From the NCBI GenBank assembly GCA_041674385.1, contig JBAYVU010000001.1, positions 62,001 to 126,000 on the forward strand: a DNA stretch of 64,000 nt, in the 5' to 3' direction. The notes below the pieces were generated by a model. That model searched no databases. It saw nothing but the letters and a program-made list of their open reading frames with translations, and was not told the origin of the DNA. The stretch's first letter is position 1. Every line of letters starts with the position of its first letter. Source of the stretch: JACRAR01 sp041674385. GTDB lineage: Bacteria; Pseudomonadota; Gammaproteobacteria; Burkholderiales; Rhodocyclaceae. Shown here piece after piece: positions 54,217 through 62,663 of the stretch. Both the position numbers and the translations under genes were made by a program.

Positions 54217-55056
54217 TTACGTCGCAGTTAGTCCCAGGCGCTGCCAGATCGCCGTGGTCAGCCCGGCCTGGTTGAGGGTGTAGAAATGCAGGCCCGGCGC
54301 GCCGCCGCGCAGCAGGCGCTGGCATAGCTCGCTGACCACGTCGAGGCCGAAGGCGCGGACCGATTCGGCGTCGTCGCCATAGGACTCGAATTTCTTGCGC
54401 ATCCAGCGCGGAATCTCGGCGCCGCAGGAATCGGCGAAACGCGCCAGTTTCGAGTAACTGGCGATGGGCATGATGCCGGGCACGATCGGCACAGCGATAT
54501 TTACCCGCCGCGCTTCGTCGACGAAATGCTCGTAGGCATCGGCGTTGAAAAAGAACTGGGTGATCGCACCGTTGGCGCCGGCCTCGACCTTGCGCTTGAA
54601 ATTGTTGAGATCGTCGTCGGCCGACTTGGCCTGCGGATGCACTTCGGGATAGCAGGCCACGTCGATGTGGAACCAGTCGCCGGTCTCCTGGCGGATAAAC
54701 GCCACCAACTCATTGGCATGGCCGAACTCGCCGGTCTCAGCCATGCCCGAAGGCAGGTCGCCGCGCAGGGCGACGATGCGCTTGATGCCTTTGGCCTTGT
54801 AGCCCGCCAGAATTTCCCGAATGCTGCCGCGCGTCGAGCCGATACAGGAGACATGCGGTGCGGCGACCTGGCCGGCGGCAACGATTTCCATCACCGTGCC
54901 GTAGGTCAGCTCGCGCGTCGAGCCGCCGGCGCCATAGGTGACGGAGAAGAAGGCCGGCTTGAGCAGCGCCAGCTTGGTCCGCACTGCGCGCAGCTTTTCC
55001 ATGCCTTCCGGCGTCTGCGGCGGAAAGAACTCGACGGACAACTCAGGCTTGTTCAT
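54217..55056 (-). CDS. metF: methylenetetrahydrofolate reductase
   Basis: This 279-residue flavoenzyme makes 5-methyltetrahydrofolate for methionine synthesis. The start MNKPELSVEFFPPQTPEGME is conserved. Further motifs are FFSVTYGAGGSTRELT, RIVALRGDLPSG and GAITQFFFNADAYEHF. It is convergent with nasA and lies downstream of ahcY on the same strand, although a toxin-antitoxin pair separates the two. Confidence 0.97.
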   Translation of the reverse strand: MNKPELSVEFFPPQTPEGMEKLRAVRTKLALLKPAFFSVTYGAGGSTRELTYGTVMEIVAAGQVAAPHVSCIGSTRGSIREILAGYKAKGIKRIVALRGDLPSGMAETGEFGHANELVAFIRQETGDWFHIDVACYPEVHPQAKSADDDLNNFKRKVEAGANGAITQFFFNADAYEHFVDEARRVNIAVPIVPGIMPIASYSKLARFADSCGAEIPRWMRKKFESYGDDAESVRAFGLDVVSELCQRLLRGGAPGLHFYTLNQAGLTTAIWQRLGLTAT

Positions 55057-55095
55057 ATTGGATATGGATCGGGTTCATGGGAGAGTGGGAGAGTA

Positions 55096-55515
55096 TCAGG
55101 CGGGAAGGAAGGGGTTGGTGACGGTGACGCCGTCATAGTTTTGGCCGTGGCCCAGGTCTTCGCTGATTACGGTATGGGCGCCGAGACGGCGAGCCGCGAC
55201 GAGAATCGCGGCATCCCAATGGGAAAGGTTGTAGCGGTGGCGCAGATGCAGTGCATCAAGGACGAGGTCCTTGTCGACTGCCTGGATCGGACGACGTGCC
55301 GCGATGCGTTCGATGAAGCGTTGGGCGGCGGTGGGCAACAGGCCATGTTTCGGCTGTCGGGCATTGGCATAGAACTCCATCAGTACCTGCGCGGAAACGC
55401 CCCAATCCCCACGGGCGACCCACTGGCGAGCCCGTGGCGCCTTGGCGGCATGACCGGGCGCGAGCGAGGTAGCGTAGATCAGGATGTTGGTATCGAGAAA
55501 ATACACGGCACTCAT
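55096..55515 (-). CDS. vapC: PIN-domain toxin (VapC/FitB type)
   Basis: This 139-residue PIN-domain RNase has the acidic active site in YFLDTNILIYA (Asp near 8), AQVLMEFYANAR (Glu near 47), NLSHWDAAIL (Asp near 100) and TVISEDLGHGQNY (Asp near 119). PIN toxins cleave tRNA or rRNA when freed from the antitoxin. The ATG overlaps the antitoxin stop by four bases, the usual order. It is inserted between ahcY and metF. Confidence 0.92.
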   Translation of the reverse strand: MSAVYFLDTNILIYATSLAPGHAAKAPRARQWVARGDWGVSAQVLMEFYANARQPKHGLLPTAAQRFIERIAARRPIQAVDKDLVLDALHLRHRYNLSHWDAAILVAARRLGAHTVISEDLGHGQNYDGVTVTNPFLPA

Positions 55516-55880
55516 TGCCCGGCCGGTCTGGTCTCATCTTCGAGGGCCAGGTAGTTCAGTTCCCGGCATAGCGCGCGGTCATTCACCTGCTCGCGCGACA
55601 GCAGAGGGGCGTGGCCCCACTGGCTGCCGGCAACGATTTCGTCGAGTTCCGCGAGCAGCCCATCGTCTCCCGGCGCTTCAACCGGGACGGGGGATATGGG
55701 CGCTGCCGGATAAGTGGCGGAGACCGGTTCGGCGAGATAGCGAGGCATATCTTGGGCGGCGCCAGCCTTTTCGAGGATCGCCATCAGTTCTCCCTGCAAG
55801 GAGCGATGATTGCGCGCCGCCCGCTGGCGGAGAGCTTCCGCCAGGGTCTCGGGAACATCCTTGATCGACAGGCTAGGCAT
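55512..55880 (-). CDS. antitoxin with Arc/FitA-type ribbon-helix-helix domain
   Basis: This 122-residue protein begins with MPSLSIKDVPETLAEALRQR followed by AARNHRSLQGELMAIL, a FitA-like ribbon-helix-helix DNA-binding domain. The C-terminal part is acidic and proline-rich and should wrap the toxin; it is longer than in typical FitA antitoxins. The ATG at 55880 is used, with GGAAAC upstream; a TTG at 55892 would lie inside the operator. Such antitoxins repress their own promoter, and a 36-base palindrome lies directly upstream. Confidence 0.85.
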   Translation of the reverse strand: MPSLSIKDVPETLAEALRQRAARNHRSLQGELMAILEKAGAAQDMPRYLAEPVSATYPAAPISPVPVEAPGDDGLLAELDEIVAGSQWGHAPLLSREQVNDRALCRELNYLALEDETRPAGQ

Positions 55881-55890
55881 GGCTGTTTCC

Positions 55891-55926
55891 AAATGGAGTC
55901 ATTATGGCGCCATAATGACTCCATTT
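55891..55926. promoter_or_regulatory. 36-bp perfect palindrome, operator of the toxin-antitoxin module
   Basis: Both 18-base arms (55891-55908, 55909-55926) are exactly complementary, beginning AAATGGAGTCATTATGGC. It lies 11 bases before the antitoxin ATG and contains the predicted -10 box. Ribbon-helix-helix antitoxins bind such dyads, so autoregulation is likely. Confidence 0.88.
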
Positions 55927-55940
55927 TCCCGTTGTGTCAA
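55912..55940 (-). promoter_or_regulatory. promoter of the toxin-antitoxin module
   Basis: On the minus strand TTGACA (55940-55935) is followed after 17 bases by CATTAT (55917-55912). The -35 box overlaps the ahcY stop codon and the -10 box lies in the palindrome. Transcription would start near 55905. Confidence 0.75.
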
Positions 55941-57358
55941 TATCGATAACTATTCGCTTTGTACGGACCTTCCTTGGGCACGCCGATGTAGGCGGCCTGG
56001 GCATCGGTCAGCACCGACAGTTGCGCGTTGAGCTTCTTCAGTTGCAGCCGCGCCACCTTTTCGTCGAGATGCTTGGGCAGCACATACACGCCCACCGGAT
56101 AGTCGGCGTTGCGGGTAAATAGCTCGATCTGCGCGATGGTCTGGTTGGCGAAGGACGACGACATCACGTAGCTGGGATGCCCGGTGGCGCAACCGAGATT
56201 CACCAGCCGGCCTTTGGCGAGCAGGATGATGCGCCGGCCGTTCGGGAAAATCACATGGTCGACTTGCGGCTTGATCTCTTCCCACTGGTACTTCTCGAGC
56301 GAGGCGACATCGATCTCGCTGTCGAAGTGGCCGATGTTGCAGACGATGGCCTGGTCCTTCATGCGGATCATGTGGTCGTGGGCGATGACGTTGCAGTTGC
56401 CGGTGGCGGTGACGAAGATGTCGGCCTTGTCGGCTGCGTATTCCATGGTCACCACGCGATAGCCTTCCATCGCCGCTTGCAGCGCGCAGATCGGGTCGAC
56501 TTCGGTGATCCAGACCTGCGCCGAGAGCGCGCGCATGGCCTGGGCGCAGCCCTTGCCGACGTCGCCGTAGCCGCAGATCACGGCGACCTTGCCGGCGATC
56601 ATCACGTCGGTGGCGCGCTTGATGCCGTCCACCAGCGATTCGCGGCAGCCGTACAGGTTGTCGAACTTGGATTTGGTCACCGAATCGTTGACGTTGAATG
56701 CCGGAATCTTCAGCTCGCCGCGCTCGTGCATCTGGTAGAGGCGATGCACGCCGGTGGTGGTCTCCTCGGTGACGCCCTTGATCTTGGCGAGCCGGGTCGA
56801 ATACCAGGTCTTGTCCTTGGCCAGCTTGGCGCGGATGCTGGCGAACAGGACGCGGGCTTCCTCGCTGTCGGGCTTGTCGAGCACCGACAGGTCTTTTTCC
56901 GCACGGCTGCCCAGGTGCAGCAGCAGCGTGGCGTCGCCGCCGTCGTCGAGGATCATGTTGGAGTAGACGCCCTCATTTCCATTGCTGGGCCACTCGAAGA
57001 TGCGGTGGGTATAGTCCCAGTAGTCGGTGAGCGATTCGCCCTTGATGGCGAACACCGCGACGCCGTCCTGGGCGATGGCGGCGGCGGCGTGGTCCTGGGT
57101 CGAGAAGATGTTGCACGAGGCCCAGCGCACTTCGGCGCCCAGCGCGGTGAGCGTCTCGATCAGCACGGCGGTCTGGATGGTCATGTGCAGCGAACCGCTG
57201 ATGCGCGCGCCCTTGAGCGGCTGGCTCTTGGCATATTCCTCGCGGATCGCCATCAGGCCGGGCATCTCGGTTTCGGCAATGCGGATTTCTTTGCGGCCCC
57301 AATCGGCCAGCTTCAGGTCGGCGACAACAAAGTCGTCTGTGTTGTTGCGATCAGCCAT
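55937..57358 (-). CDS. ahcY: S-adenosylhomocysteine hydrolase
   Basis: This 473-residue NAD-dependent enzyme splits S-adenosylhomocysteine into adenosine and homocysteine. Motifs are ISGSLHMTIQTAVLIETLTA near residue 55, PAFNVNDSVTKSKFDNLYGC near 225 and the NAD-binding VAVICGYGDVGKGCAQAMRA near 265. The end LSVLTDAQAAYIGVPKEGPY is conserved. AAAGGAG lies before the ATG. An SAH riboswitch precedes it. The metF gene that usually follows is displaced by a toxin-antitoxin pair. Confidence 0.98.
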   Translation of the reverse strand: MADRNNTDDFVVADLKLADWGRKEIRIAETEMPGLMAIREEYAKSQPLKGARISGSLHMTIQTAVLIETLTALGAEVRWASCNIFSTQDHAAAAIAQDGVAVFAIKGESLTDYWDYTHRIFEWPSNGNEGVYSNMILDDGGDATLLLHLGSRAEKDLSVLDKPDSEEARVLFASIRAKLAKDKTWYSTRLAKIKGVTEETTTGVHRLYQMHERGELKIPAFNVNDSVTKSKFDNLYGCRESLVDGIKRATDVMIAGKVAVICGYGDVGKGCAQAMRALSAQVWITEVDPICALQAAMEGYRVVTMEYAADKADIFVTATGNCNVIAHDHMIRMKDQAIVCNIGHFDSEIDVASLEKYQWEEIKPQVDHVIFPNGRRIILLAKGRLVNLGCATGHPSYVMSSSFANQTIAQIELFTRNADYPVGVYVLPKHLDEKVARLQLKKLNAQLSVLTDAQAAYIGVPKEGPYKANSYRY

Positions 57359-57385
57359 AGCGGACTCCTTTGCATATGGCCGGGA

Positions 57386-57420
57386 GGGATGCCCACCTGC
57401 GCATCCCGTGCCGGCACGGG
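57386..57420 (-). promoter_or_regulatory. alternative hairpins between SAH aptamer and ahcY
   Basis: CCCGTGCC/GGCACGGG (57405-57420) is a 16-base perfect palindrome. GGGATGC at 57386-57392 can instead pair with GCATCCC at 57401-57407. The two structures share 57405-57407 and exclude each other, which suits a riboswitch expression platform upstream of the ahcY ribosome binding site. Confidence 0.6.
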
Positions 57421-57424
57421 TTCA

Positions 57425-57501
57425 GGTGAGCGCCGTTGCAGATAACTGTATCGAACGGTATCGAGCCTAGGGCAGGGTGCCTTGCAGCGCTCCTCGATGG
57501 G
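57425..57501 (-). promoter_or_regulatory. S-adenosylhomocysteine riboswitch
   Basis: On the minus strand the RNA contains CGAGGAGCGCTGCAAGG, then AGGCTCGATACC, then TGCAACGGCGCTCACCTG, the conserved parts of the SAH aptamer. GAGCGC and GCGCTC form its main helix. In known cases SAH binding turns on ahcY, clearing the toxic product. Confidence 0.9.
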
Positions 57502-57504
57502 CGA

Positions 57505-57533
57505 ATTATAGCCGGTCTTTATCGCTTTGCCGA
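57505..57533 (-). promoter_or_regulatory. ahcY promoter
   Basis: On the minus strand TATAAT (57510-57505) lies 17 bases after TCGGCA (57533-57528). The start would be near 57498, so the transcript begins with the riboswitch. Confidence 0.7.
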
Positions 57534-57585
57534 TTGTCGACCAAGCCGCAAGGCTTTGCTGTCACTGGGCGCCAACTATCGGTAA

Positions 57586-57594
57586 TGCTATAAT
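57586..57594 (+). promoter_or_regulatory. extended -10 promoter of hemA
   Basis: TGCTATAAT matches the extended -10 consensus TGnTATAAT. The -35 region 17 bases upstream (TGGGCG) is poor. The distance to the hemA ATG is about 36 bases. Confidence 0.65.
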
Positions 57595-57630
57595 TTACTT
57601 GGATTATCCACAGGATGCGCGCTCGCCACC

Positions 57631-58884
57631 ATGCAGCTTTTTGCCCTTGGCATCAACCACCATACCGCGCCGCTGGCCGTGCGCGAGAAGGTGGCGTTCC
57701 AGCCGGAACGCTTGCCGCAGGCGTTGGGCGACTTGGTACGTGCCAAGCCGGTGCGCGAGGCGGCGATCCTGTCTACCTGCAACCGCACCGAGCTTTATTG
57801 CGCCGCCGAACAGCCTTCGGCTGCCGCCGACTGGCTGGCCGAGTACCACACCCTGCCGGTCGACCGGATCAGCCCCTACATCTACACCTTCCCGCAGCGC
57901 GATGCGGTGCGGCACATGTTCCGCGTCGCCAGCGGACTCGACTCGATGGTGCTGGGCGAGCCGCAGATTCTTGGCCAGATGAAGCAGGCCGCGCGCGTCG
58001 CAGAAGAGGCCGGCACGCTCGGCACGCTGCTGGGCAAGCTGTTTCAGCGCACCTTCGCGGTCGCCAAGGAAGTGCGCTCGACCACGGCCATCGGCGCCAA
58101 TATCGTTTCCATGGCTGCCGCCTCGGTGCATTTGTCGGCACGCATCTTCGAGAACCTCGCCGATCAGCAGGTGCTGTTTATCGGCGCCGGCGAAATGATC
58201 GAATTGTGCGCCGCGCATTTCGCCGGACAGCAGCCGAAACGCATCACCATCGCCAACCGCACGCTGGAACGTGCCGAGACCCTGGCGCAGAAGTTCCAAG
58301 GCGATGCGATGCGTCTCGACGAAGTCGCGGCGCATCTTGCGGATTACGACATTGTCGTATCCTGCACCGCCAACCCGCTGCCCATCCTGGGCCTGGGCAT
58401 GGTCGAGCGGGCGATCAAGGCGCGCCGCCACCGGCCGATGGTGATGGTCGATCTGGCGATGCCGCGCGACATCGAGGCCGAGGTCGACCAGCTCGACGAT
58501 GTGTTTCTCTACACCCTCGACGATCTCGGGCAGATCGTCGAAAGCGGCATGGAATCGCGACAGGCGGCGGTGGTCGAGGCGGAAGGCATCATCGCCTCGC
58601 GCGTCGACAGCTTCCTCCACTGGATCGACGCGCGCGAGGCCGTGCCGACCATCCGGGCGCTACGCGACAGCGCCGAGCGCGCCCGCCGTCACGAACTCGA
58701 GCACGCGCACAAGATGCTGGCGCGCGGCGACGATCCGGCGCGGGTGCTGGATGCGCTTTCCAAGGGTCTGACCAACAAGCTGCTGCATGCGCCCACCAAT
58801 GCGCTCAACCAGGCCGAGGGCGACGAGCGCGACGAACTGGCGCAACTGATCGCGCGCATTTACCACCTCCACCCCGGCGAATAG
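57631..58884 (+). CDS. hemA: glutamyl-tRNA reductase
   Basis: This 417-residue enzyme reduces glutamyl-tRNA to glutamate-1-semialdehyde, the first step of tetrapyrrole synthesis. The start MQLFALGINHHTAPLAVREK and the catalytic Cys in AAILSTCNRTELYC (near 50) are diagnostic. GLDSMVLGEPQILGQMKQAA and the NADPH-binding VLFIGAGEMIELCAAHF follow. The C-terminal dimerisation helix region contains LEHAHKMLARGDDP. It leads the hemA-prfA-prmC-grxD run. Confidence 0.97.
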   Translation: MQLFALGINHHTAPLAVREKVAFQPERLPQALGDLVRAKPVREAAILSTCNRTELYCAAEQPSAAADWLAEYHTLPVDRISPYIYTFPQRDAVRHMFRVASGLDSMVLGEPQILGQMKQAARVAEEAGTLGTLLGKLFQRTFAVAKEVRSTTAIGANIVSMAAASVHLSARIFENLADQQVLFIGAGEMIELCAAHFAGQQPKRITIANRTLERAETLAQKFQGDAMRLDEVAAHLADYDIVVSCTANPLPILGLGMVERAIKARRHRPMVMVDLAMPRDIEAEVDQLDDVFLYTLDDLGQIVESGMESRQAAVVEAEGIIASRVDSFLHWIDAREAVPTIRALRDSAERARRHELEHAHKMLARGDDPARVLDALSKGLTNKLLHAPTNALNQAEGDERDELAQLIARIYHLHPGE

Positions 58885-58939
58885 CTACTCTATTGAAGCA
58901 CCGTGCGCAGAACCGGGCGCGGTGTGTTTATTTGTCATC

Positions 58940-60022
58940 ATGAAGCCAAGCATCCGCGACAAACTCGAACAACTCACTGGCCGCCTGACCGAACTCGACC
59001 GCCTGCTGGGCGATCAGGCGGCCACGCGCGACATGGACAACTACCGCAAGCTGAGCCGCGAACATGCCGAGATCGGCCCGGTGGTGGCGCTCTTTGCGGA
59101 ATACCGCAAAGCCGAAGAGGGCTTGGGCGACGCCCAGGAAATGCTCGCCGATCCCGAGATGAAGGCGATGGCCGAAGAGGAGATGACGCGCTGCCGCGAG
59201 GAAATGCTGCGCGTCGCGGATGCCCTGCAGAAAGCCTTGCTGCCGCGCGACCCGAACGACGAGCGCAACCTGTTCCTGGAAATTCGCGCCGGCACCGGCG
59301 GCGACGAATCGGCCATCTTCGCCGGCGACCTGTTCCGCATGTATTGCCGCTATGCCGAACGGCAGCGCTGGCAGGTCGAGATAATCTCGGCCAGCGAATC
59401 CGAACTCGGCGGCTACCGCGAGGTGATCGCCCGCGTGATCGGCAACGGCGCCTATTCCAAGCTCAAGTTCGAGTCGGGTGGGCACCGCGTCCAGCGCGTG
59501 CCGGTCACCGAGACGCAGGGGCGCATCCACACCTCGGCGTGTACTGTGGCGGTGCTGCCGGAGGCCGATGCATTGGCCGAGGTCGAGATCAACCCGGCCG
59601 AACTGCGCATCGACACCTTCCGAGCGTCGGGCGCCGGCGGCCAGCACATCAACAAGACCGATTCCGCCGTGCGCATCACCCACCTGCCCACCGGTATCGT
59701 CGTCGAATGCCAGGACGACCGCTCGCAGCACCGCAACAAGGCGCAGGCGCTGGCGGTGCTGGCGGCGCGCATCAAGGACCAGCAGACCCGTGCGGAGCAG
59801 GCCCGGATCGCCTCGACGCGCAAGTCCCTGATCGGCAGCGGCGACCGTTCCGAGCGTATCCGCACCTATAATTTTCCGCAGGGCCGCATGACCGATCACC
59901 GCATCAACCTGACCCTGTACAAGCTGGACGCCATCATGGACGGCGACCTCCAGGAACTGGTCGGCGCGCTGACCGCCGAGCATCAGGCGGAGTTGCTCGC
60001 CGCCTTGTCCGAGAGCGCATGA
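58940..60022 (+). CDS. prfA: peptide chain release factor 1
   Basis: This 360-residue factor releases peptides at UAA and UAG. The catalytic GGQ lies in GAGGQHINKTDSAVRITHLP near residue 230. The codon-recognition region is near RVPVTETQGRIHTSACTVAV, where the family has PxT (here PVT). The ATG at 58940 is used; a GTG at 58922 would add six residues. It overlaps prmC by four bases, fitting because PrmC methylates this GGQ glutamine. Confidence 0.96.
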   Translation: MKPSIRDKLEQLTGRLTELDRLLGDQAATRDMDNYRKLSREHAEIGPVVALFAEYRKAEEGLGDAQEMLADPEMKAMAEEEMTRCREEMLRVADALQKALLPRDPNDERNLFLEIRAGTGGDESAIFAGDLFRMYCRYAERQRWQVEIISASESELGGYREVIARVIGNGAYSKLKFESGGHRVQRVPVTETQGRIHTSACTVAVLPEADALAEVEINPAELRIDTFRASGAGGQHINKTDSAVRITHLPTGIVVECQDDRSQHRNKAQALAVLAARIKDQQTRAEQARIASTRKSLIGSGDRSERIRTYNFPQGRMTDHRINLTLYKLDAIMDGDLQELVGALTAEHQAELLAALSESA

Positions 60023-60900
60023 CTGCGCCGAGCATCGCCGCCGCCCTCGCCGCGGCGCGCGGTGCGATCCCGATCGGTGAAGCGCGTCTGCTGCTGCGGC
60101 AGGCACTGGGTCGCCCGGCCGCCTATCTGGAGGCTCACCGCGAGGACCGGCTGCCCGCCGCCGCGGCGGCATGTTATGCGGAATGGGTGAAACGCCGCGC
60201 GGCGGGCGAGCCGATTGCCTATCTGATCGGCACCCGCGAGTTTTTCGGCCGCGAGTTTGCGGTGACGCCGGATGTGCTCATCCCTCGCCCCGAAACCGAA
60301 ATGCTGGTCGAACTTGGCATCGCCAAGCTCAAGCGCTCGCCCCGTCTCCAACCGCCGCGGATTCTCGACCTGGGCACCGGCAGCGGCTGCGTGGCGGTGA
60401 GCCTGGCGCTGGAAGTGCCGGTTGCGCAAGTCACGGCGCTGGACGTTTCCGCTGCGGCGCTGCAAGTGGCGCAACGCAACGCGCAGCGGCACGGGGCGAG
60501 GTTGTGCTGCATCGAGAGCGACTGGTTCGCCGCCCTCGACCAGCGGCGTTATGACCTGATCGTCGCCAATCCACCCTACGTTGCCGAGCAGGATGAACAT
60601 TTGTCCCAAGGCGACCTGCGCTTCGAGCCGCCGAATGCGCTGGCCAGCGGCAGCGACGGCCTGGATGCGCTTCGTCGCATCGTGGGCGAGGCGGCGCAGC
60701 ATCTGCCTCCCGGCGGCTGGCTGTTGTTCGAGCATGGTTACGATCAGGCCGAAGCGGCACGCGCGCTGTTGCAAGACGCGGGCTTCGCGAAAATCGAGCA
60801 GCACCGCGACCTGGCTGGAATCGTCCGCGTGTCTGGCGGAAGAGCTTCAGAGGCGCCCGAAGCTGCGTTTTGGGTACCTGCTAGGCTACCTGCAACTTGA
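60019..60900 (+). CDS. prmC: release factor glutamine methyltransferase
   Basis: This 293-residue SAM-dependent enzyme methylates the glutamine of the GGQ motif in release factors. Motifs are LDLGTGSGCVAVSLALEVP and the catalytic DLIVANPPYVAEQDEHL. PIAYLIGTREFFGREFAVTP is the N-terminal substrate-binding signature. The ATG overlaps the prfA stop (ATGA). Confidence 0.96.
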   Translation: MTAPSIAAALAAARGAIPIGEARLLLRQALGRPAAYLEAHREDRLPAAAAACYAEWVKRRAAGEPIAYLIGTREFFGREFAVTPDVLIPRPETEMLVELGIAKLKRSPRLQPPRILDLGTGSGCVAVSLALEVPVAQVTALDVSAAALQVAQRNAQRHGARLCCIESDWFAALDQRRYDLIVANPPYVAEQDEHLSQGDLRFEPPNALASGSDGLDALRRIVGEAAQHLPPGGWLLFEHGYDQAEAARALLQDAGFAKIEQHRDLAGIVRVSGGRASEAPEAAFWVPARLPAT

Positions 60901-60964
60901 CTCTCGATATTAGGATTCGCTAAAATATTACCCGACAAAGATAGTCGGTTATCAGGAGATTGAC

Positions 60965-61285
60965 ATGGATGTTCAGAAACAGATACACGACACCGTGACC
61001 GGTAGCCCGGTGGTGCTTTTCATGAAGGGTACGCCGCAATTTCCTCAATGCGGTTTCTCCGCCACGGCGGTGCAGATACTCAAGTCTTGCGGCGTCGCCA
61101 AGTTCGCCGCGGTGAACGTGCTGGCCGAACCGGAGATCCGCGAAGGCATCAAGGAATATGCCAACTGGCCGACGTTTCCGCAGCTCTATATCAAGGGCGA
61201 GTTCGTCGGGGGTTGCGACATCATGAAGGAGATGTACCAGACCGGCGAGTTGCAGAAGCTTCTGGAGAGTCCCGCGACGGTCTGA
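60965..61285 (+). CDS. grxD: monothiol glutaredoxin Grx4
   Basis: This 106-residue CGFS-type glutaredoxin carries and delivers 2Fe-2S clusters. The signature is KGTPQFPQCGFSATAVQIL near residue 30, with TFPQLYIKGEFVGGCDIMKE after it. AGGAG seven bases before the ATG is a strong ribosome binding site. It is convergent with the kinase gene, with eight bases between stops. Confidence 0.96.
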   Translation: MDVQKQIHDTVTGSPVVLFMKGTPQFPQCGFSATAVQILKSCGVAKFAAVNVLAEPEIREGIKEYANWPTFPQLYIKGEFVGGCDIMKEMYQTGELQKLLESPATV

Positions 61286-61293
61286 TCGCCGGG

Positions 61294-62625
61294 CTAGACC
61301 GAGGCCAGCCGGATGTTGGCGAGACTCAGGCGCGCCGCCAGGACTTCCAGGAAAGCCCGGTAGAAATGCATGCGGCAGGCGCCCGAGGCCTGTCGCAGCG
61401 AGTCGCCGCGGATGGTAATGATCTTGGCAACGCTCTGGGTGATGACGTCGGCGCCGCGGATGCGATTGCTGTTGCCGATCAGCGCCATTTCGCCAAAGCA
61501 TTCGCCTGCGGATAGCTGGTCGAGGGTGTGGCCGTGCTTGGCGACGCGCACCTGGCCTTCGCAGAGGAAGCAGAAGAAGTCGCCGGGCTCGCCGTCTTTC
61601 ATGATCAGCGTCCCCGGCGCAACCGCCTCCCATTTCGAAAAACGCAACACCTCCCAGATTTCGACATCGGTAAATTCGCTGAAGAAGGCCAGGGCACGCA
61701 GGGTATTGAATTTCTCGCTGTCCGAAAATCCCTGCCGGGTCGAGAGTTCCTCATGGTGGCAGGTCAATGCCAGGTCGTGGGAGAACTCGTCCCAGGTGGC
61801 GTAGCGCAGGTCGAGTTTCTTCTGCATGGCGCGTTCCACGATGGCATCGAGGCTGGCGGGAATGTCGGCACGAAAGTCCGATGGCAGCGGCGGCTCAATG
61901 TGGGCGATCTGGTACATCATGCTGAAGTTGTTGCTGGCCTGGAACGGCAGGCGGCCGCTCAGCAACTGGAACATCACCACGCCGAGCGAATAGATGTCGG
62001 TCTGGTGGTCGAGCGGTTCTTCGCAGACCTGTTGCGGCGACATATAGGCCGGCGAGCCGACGCCGGTCACCTGGGTCTGGTCGCTGCCGCCGGTGATGGC
62101 GGCGCCGAAATCGGAGATCTTGATGTCGTCCCCTGCCTCGCCCTGGCCCGCATGCTGTGTCAGCAGAATGTTGGCCGGCTTGATGTCGCGATGCGTGATC
62201 CCCATGCGGTAGGCGTAATCGAGAGCCCGCGAGCATTTGAAGATGATTTCCACCAGACGCTCGATCGGCAGCAAACGGTCGGGCGAACAGAACTGCTCCA
62301 GGGTTCCGCCGGGCACATATTCCATCACGATATAGCTCAGCTGATCATCAACCACCGCATCGTAGATCTGCACGATATGCGGATGCATCAATTTGCCGGC
62401 CAGCGAGGCTTCGTTGACCAGCATGCGATGATAGGCATGGCCTTTGCCAAGGTCGGTGAGGACCTCGGGAAGCATCACCTTGATGGCCACATGGCGCTGG
62501 GCGAAACTGTCGAAGCCCAGATAAACCGTCGAGGTCGCTCCCTCGCCGAGCTTCCTGACGACCTGGTACTTGCCGATGCGTTCCAGCATGGGAAAGGCAA
62601 TGGTCCGCGTCAATGACGACTTCAT
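61294..62625 (-). CDS. Ser/Thr protein kinase with C-terminal cyclic-nucleotide-binding domain
   Basis: This 443-residue soluble protein has an N-terminal Hanks-type kinase domain: glycine loop KLGEGATSTVYLGF, VAIKVML, catalytic loop GITHRDIKPANILL, DFG in ISDFGAAITGG and SPAYMSPQQV. From about residue 315 a cyclic-nucleotide-binding fold follows, with GEPGDFFCFLCEGQVRVAKH and LSAGECFGEMALIGNSNRIR. This GE(x)ALI-x5-R arrangement is the phosphate-binding cassette. Kinase activity gated by cAMP or cGMP is the obvious inference. No membrane helix is present. Confidence 0.92.
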   Translation of the reverse strand: MKSSLTRTIAFPMLERIGKYQVVRKLGEGATSTVYLGFDSFAQRHVAIKVMLPEVLTDLGKGHAYHRMLVNEASLAGKLMHPHIVQIYDAVVDDQLSYIVMEYVPGGTLEQFCSPDRLLPIERLVEIIFKCSRALDYAYRMGITHRDIKPANILLTQHAGQGEAGDDIKISDFGAAITGGSDQTQVTGVGSPAYMSPQQVCEEPLDHQTDIYSLGVVMFQLLSGRLPFQASNNFSMMYQIAHIEPPLPSDFRADIPASLDAIVERAMQKKLDLRYATWDEFSHDLALTCHHEELSTRQGFSDSEKFNTLRALAFFSEFTDVEIWEVLRFSKWEAVAPGTLIMKDGEPGDFFCFLCEGQVRVAKHGHTLDQLSAGECFGEMALIGNSNRIRGADVITQSVAKIITIRGDSLRQASGACRMHFYRAFLEVLAARLSLANIRLASV

Positions 62626-62663
62626 TTCTTGCCCGGGTGGCGGGATCGGGAGTCCTGGCAGTT

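Noticed and set aside
55891..55926. The 36-bp palindrome read as the ahcY terminator
   Set aside because: No T-tract follows on the minus strand, and it coincides with a -10 box before an antitoxin gene, so an operator fits better.
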